From positions 1-7,784 of the forward strand of contig SKFV01000336.1 in the NCBI GenBank assembly GCA_007117785.1: DNA of 7,784 bases, given 5' to 3'. The first letter of the stretch is position 1; every line of letters starts with the position of its first letter. The position numbers were made by a program, and so were the translations under genes. Of this stretch, positions 5,292-7,784 are shown one piece after another. The notes under the pieces are model-generated. The model searched no databases and had not been told where the DNA came from. It saw only the letters and a list, made by a program, of their open reading frames with translations. This DNA is from Pseudomonas sp. (GTDB taxonomy: Bacteria > Pseudomonadota > Gammaproteobacteria > Pseudomonadales > Pseudomonadaceae).

Positions 5292-6041
5292 ATGTCTGGC
5301 CGTTTCCCTTTTGCCGGTGTTCTGGTTGCCTTCTTGCTGGCTTGTCTGCCCGTTCAGGCTGATTCTGAGCAAGAACCTGTCTCGCTGACTTTCACTACCG
5401 AAGAGTACCCCCCCTTCAACTTCCTCAATGCCGCCGGTGAAATTGACGGCATTTCCACTCATCTGCTGCGTACTGCACTGGCTGAGCTGGATGCCAGGGT
5501 CGAATTCCGCTTGTTGCCCTGGGCCCGGGCCTACACCGAAGCCCGCCTGCGCGATGACTATTGTGTCTACTCCACAACACGCACCAGTGAGCGAGAGGAT
5601 CTGTTCCAGTGGGTAGGTCCACTGTCCAAAACGGACTGGACTGCCTTTGCTTTGAGCGATCGTGCCCTGGCCCTGGAGAACCTGGAACAGCTCAAGGGAT
5701 ACAAAGTCGGCAGCTTCCATGAAGATGCCGTAGGATTGTACGTCAGTGAACAGGGTATACCTGTCATCAACGCCTCACGCGACAGTGAGAACCTTCAGCG
5801 ACTCAAAGCCGGCATTATTGATGTCTGGGTAACCAGCTCGCTACTGGCACCCAAAATGGCCGCAGCTGAAGACCTGCACCTGGATGCGCTTTTCAGCTTC
5901 AAGCAAACCGAGCTTTATCTGGCGTGTCACCCCTCGGTTGATGCAGCCTTTCTTCAGCGTTTGCAAGAGGCGCTGCACCGGGTGCGCAGCAGTGTTGAGT
6001 TTGCCGTGACCCGTTCGCACATGCTGGAGCCAAGCGAATGA
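5292..6041 (+). CDS. Periplasmic solute-binding protein (SBP_bac_3 type), second of a tandem pair
   Basis: This 249-residue protein is a diverged paralogue of the preceding one. It shares TTEEYPPFNF (35-44), RLLPWARAYTE (73-83), YSTTRTSEREDLFQWVGPL (93-111) and the IIDVWVTSSL region (175-184) at matching places. Where the first copy has glutamates after this last motif, this copy has serines, so the ligands may differ. The N-terminus is ambiguous. LLAC (15-18) reads as a lipobox, giving a lipoprotein anchored at C18, while VQA (21-23) followed by D24 reads as an ordinary signal peptidase site. AGGAG (5281-5285) overlaps the stop codon of the first gene and lies 6 nt before the ATG. The gene ends in an ATGA overlap with the cyclase gene, which suggests translational coupling and related function. 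Confidence 0.87.
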   Translation: MSGRFPFAGVLVAFLLACLPVQADSEQEPVSLTFTTEEYPPFNFLNAAGEIDGISTHLLRTALAELDARVEFRLLPWARAYTEARLRDDYCVYSTTRTSEREDLFQWVGPLSKTDWTAFALSDRALALENLEQLKGYKVGSFHEDAVGLYVSEQGIPVINASRDSENLQRLKAGIIDVWVTSSLLAPKMAAAEDLHLDALFSFKQTELYLACHPSVDAAFLQRLQEALHRVRSSVEFAVTRSHMLEPSE

Positions 6042-7330
6042 CACCTGTGGTCAACAAGGACGTACCCCGGTGGACCAGCATAACCACCAAACAGGCGGTT
6101 TTTACCTTCGTTATTGCTCTTGCATTGAGCATCATTGCTGGCCTGATTGAATTGGCTGAGGATGCTCGCGTCCTGCGTGACGAAACACGCGAACAGACCT
6201 TGCGTCTGATCAGCCTGGTTGAAGGATCAGCAGCCGAAGCCGCCTTTCAGTTGAATCCGGATCTGGCCAACCAGGTCGCCAACGGCCTATTCAACGGGGG
6301 CAATATCCGCCACCTGGTACTGAAAGATGATTTCGGGCGAGTAATGGTCGAACAAGGCACCACTGAGACGGAAAACGTAGGTGCCCTGCTACAGCGTCTG
6401 TTTGGTGATATCACCGACTACCGGCAAACCTTGCTGTACAACCCCGGTGCTGGCGGTGAGCCTCAGCAGGTTGGCGAAATTCTCATGACGCTGTCAGTCG
6501 CCAGTATCGGACACTCCTACGTTGAACGCGGCCTGTTGATTTTTAGCCTCGGCACGATCAAGGCCCTGGGCATTGCCCTGCTGGTTGTGCTGACCTTCCA
6601 TTTACTGATTACCCGCCCCTTGTTGAGGGTGTACAACGCCATCGCAGAGGTCAATCCGAAACAACCCGGTGATTGGCCCAGGCCAGAGCTCTCGATTCAT
6701 CGCAATGACGAACTGGGTCGACTGGTCAATGGGCTGGACAATTTGATGCAGGCCTTCCAGCAAGGGCTGGATCAGCGTGACGAGCTGCATCAGATATCTA
6801 CTATGGATGGCCTCACCGGTATCGCCAACCGGCGCCGGTTCGATGAATTTGTCCAGCAACAATGGCAGCATGCCCTGCGCATCCAGGAACCACTGGCCAT
6901 CATTTTCATCGATATTGATTACTTCAAACCCTATAACGATAACTATGGTCACGCCACCGGGGACGAAACCCTGCGGGCAGTTGGCCGCTCCCTGGCTGAA
7001 GCCATGCCGCGAACCACTGATATGGTCGCACGTTATGGCGGTGAAGAATTTGTCTGTGTACTGCCACATACCGATAGTGAAGGCGCCAGTGCAGTTGCTG
7101 AAAAACTGCGTGAGCGCATTCAGGCGCTGGGTATTCCCCATGCCTATTCCGGTGTTGCCCAGCACATCACCATCAGTATGGGCGTGGCCAGCACCACCCC
7201 CGGCAAACAGGGCGGTATCGACGATGTCAGTGAATTGCTCTGCCTGGCTGATAGCCGGCTCTATCTGGCCAAGGAACAGGGTCGCAACCGCGTAGTGACC
7301 ACCGACCGCAGTGTTGAACCCCTTGATTGA
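6038..7330 (+). CDS. Membrane diguanylate cyclase with periplasmic sensor domain, HAMP-like linker and GGDEF domain
   Basis: This 430-residue inner-membrane enzyme is predicted to make cyclic di-GMP from two GTP. A first membrane helix (about 19-38) is followed by a periplasmic domain of about 125 residues. A second helix spans about 166-191, then comes a HAMP-like segment (about 188-242, with TRPLLRVYNAI and NDELGRL) and a coiled linker. The GGDEF domain starts at MDGLTGIANRR (256-266) and keeps the metal-binding FIDIDYFK (291-297), NDNYGH (300-305), the active-site loop GGEEF (334-338) and the inhibitory RxxD site R325-D328. It should therefore be active and product-inhibited. The periplasmic part (LRLISLVEGSAAEAAFQL) resembles CHASE8-type sensors of YfiN-like cyclases, but that assignment is uncertain. 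Its ATG lies within the end of the second binding-protein gene, so the three are probably made together and the binding proteins may gate the sensor domain. Confidence 0.93.
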   Translation: MTPVVNKDVPRWTSITTKQAVFTFVIALALSIIAGLIELAEDARVLRDETREQTLRLISLVEGSAAEAAFQLNPDLANQVANGLFNGGNIRHLVLKDDFGRVMVEQGTTETENVGALLQRLFGDITDYRQTLLYNPGAGGEPQQVGEILMTLSVASIGHSYVERGLLIFSLGTIKALGIALLVVLTFHLLITRPLLRVYNAIAEVNPKQPGDWPRPELSIHRNDELGRLVNGLDNLMQAFQQGLDQRDELHQISTMDGLTGIANRRRFDEFVQQQWQHALRIQEPLAIIFIDIDYFKPYNDNYGHATGDETLRAVGRSLAEAMPRTTDMVARYGGEEFVCVLPHTDSEGASAVAEKLRERIQALGIPHAYSGVAQHITISMGVASTTPGKQGGIDDVSELLCLADSRLYLAKEQGRNRVVTTDRSVEPLD

Positions 7331-7784
7331 GTTGCTCAATGAAGTACGCAAGTGCACCTTGTGCGCGGCACATCTGCCACTGGGGCCAAGACCGGTAGTT
7401 CAGGCCAGCAGAAGTGCCCGTATTCTGATTGCCGGCCAGGCGCCCGGGCGTAAAGTTCATGCGGCGGGCATTCCCTTTGCCGATGCCAGTGGCGATCGGT
7501 TACGTGACTGGCTGGGTATTGATAAAGACACCTTCTACGATGCCAGTCGCGTTGCCATTATCCCCATGGGTTTCTGTTATCCGGGCACGGGCAAGAGTGG
7601 TGACCTGCCACCAAGACCCGAGTGTGCCGACGCCTGGCGTCAGCGATTATTGAATGAACTGCCGGACATTCAATTGACCCTGGCCATCGGTCAGTATGCA
7701 CAGACCTGGCACCTGCCGGATGCCCCGCGACAGGTCACAGCCACCGTTCGCCAATGGCAGACCTGGTGGCCCCATACCTTGCCC
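7323..7784 (+). CDS. Uracil-DNA glycosylase superfamily protein (3' end outside window)
   Basis: The frame is open from 7299 to the window end. From TTG 7323 it gives 154 residues. The start is uncertain: GTG 7311, TTG 7323 and TTG 7332 are all possible, none has a clear Shine-Dalgarno sequence, and the first two overlap the cyclase gene. The protein opens LLNEVRKCTLCAAHLPLGPRP and contains ILIAGQAPGRKVH (34-46), GIPFADASGDRLRDWLG, GFCYPGTGKSGDLPPRPEC and LTLAIGQYAQ (118-127), the layout of the family-4/5 UDG fold. Cysteines C11, C14, C85 and C101 give C-x2-C-x70-C-x15-C, the pattern that holds a 4Fe-4S cluster in family-4 enzymes. The usual acidic catalytic residue after GxAPG is replaced (RKVH), and the TN segment before the third cysteine reads PMGF, so glycosylase activity is doubtful. 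The last motif (HPS) would lie just past the window edge. Confidence 0.85.
   Translation, partial: MIELLNEVRKCTLCAAHLPLGPRPVVQASRSARILIAGQAPGRKVHAAGIPFADASGDRLRDWLGIDKDTFYDASRVAIIPMGFCYPGTGKSGDLPPRPECADAWRQRLLNELPDIQLTLAIGQYAQTWHLPDAPRQVTATVRQWQTWWPHTLP

Noticed and set aside
4554..6041. ABC amino-acid importer operon
   Set aside because: Only binding-protein genes are present. The following gene is a diguanylate cyclase and then a DNA-repair-like gene. No permease or ATPase is in the window, so annotation as transport components would be unsupported.
6602..7357. Long open frame (251 codons) on the minus strand, opposite the diguanylate cyclase gene
   Set aside because: It lies entirely opposite a gene with clear GGDEF motifs, its translation shows no recognisable domain, and it has no convincing ribosome binding site. 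It is a by-product of the codon bias of the real gene. The same holds for minus-strand frames at 107-736 and 5157-5720 and the plus-strand frame at 1631-2176.
7323..7784. UDGX-type uracil-crosslinking enzyme, because of the RKVH string
   Set aside because: In UDGX the KRRIH insert lies in a later loop and motif A is GEQPGDQED-like. Here RKVH is part of motif A itself, so the likeness is superficial.
1..7784. tRNA, rRNA, CRISPR array, insertion sequence or attachment site
   Set aside because: I found no cloverleaf-like segments, regularly spaced repeats, transposase motifs or terminal inverted repeats. The intergenic spaces are all under about 215 nt and hold only promoter- and terminator-like elements.

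Overview
This window looks like chromosomal DNA from a gammaproteobacterium, most likely of the Pseudomonadales (a Pseudomonas or Halopseudomonas type). The evidence is a RimO C-terminus very like the E. coli protein, a DUF1853 gene, a periplasmic PQQ-type aldose dehydrogenase, a YjdM/PhnA protein, moderately GC-rich codon use and clear AAGGAG-type ribosome binding sites. The genus is inferred from gene content and was not tested by search. Gene density is high. There are no RNA genes, insertion sequences or CRISPR arrays, and nothing marks an island.

Left part (1-3535). The 3' end of rimO is followed after 2 nt by a GNAT acetyltransferase. Convergent to it is a secreted PQQ-dependent sugar dehydrogenase on the minus strand, with a hairpin between the two genes. 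A 111-nt divergent region separates that gene from a DUF1853 gene, which is followed by a small lipoprotein with a possible OB fold. A strong palindromic hairpin then ends this block.

Middle part (3536-4393). A small secreted, low-complexity protein lies on the minus strand. It is divergent from a yjdM/phnA-family zinc-ribbon gene, which ends in a clear Rho-independent terminator.

Right part (4394-7784). This is the most interesting section. One likely transcription unit starts at a sigma70-like promoter that overlaps nested inverted repeats. A leader with four alternating GGGC/GCCC segments follows. The unit encodes two paralogous periplasmic solute-binding proteins and then, with an ATGA overlap, a membrane diguanylate cyclase that has a periplasmic domain, HAMP-like linker, GGEEF active site and RxxD inhibitory site. 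No ABC-transporter permease or ATPase is visible. The simplest reading is a small-molecule sensing module in which the binding proteins report a periplasmic ligand to the cyclase, a split counterpart of tandem-binding-domain cyclases such as Vibrio cholerae CdgH or of the NspS-MbaA pair. This function is inferred. A uracil-DNA-glycosylase-superfamily gene overlaps the end of the cyclase gene and runs off the window; it keeps a four-cysteine iron-sulfur pattern but has altered catalytic motifs.
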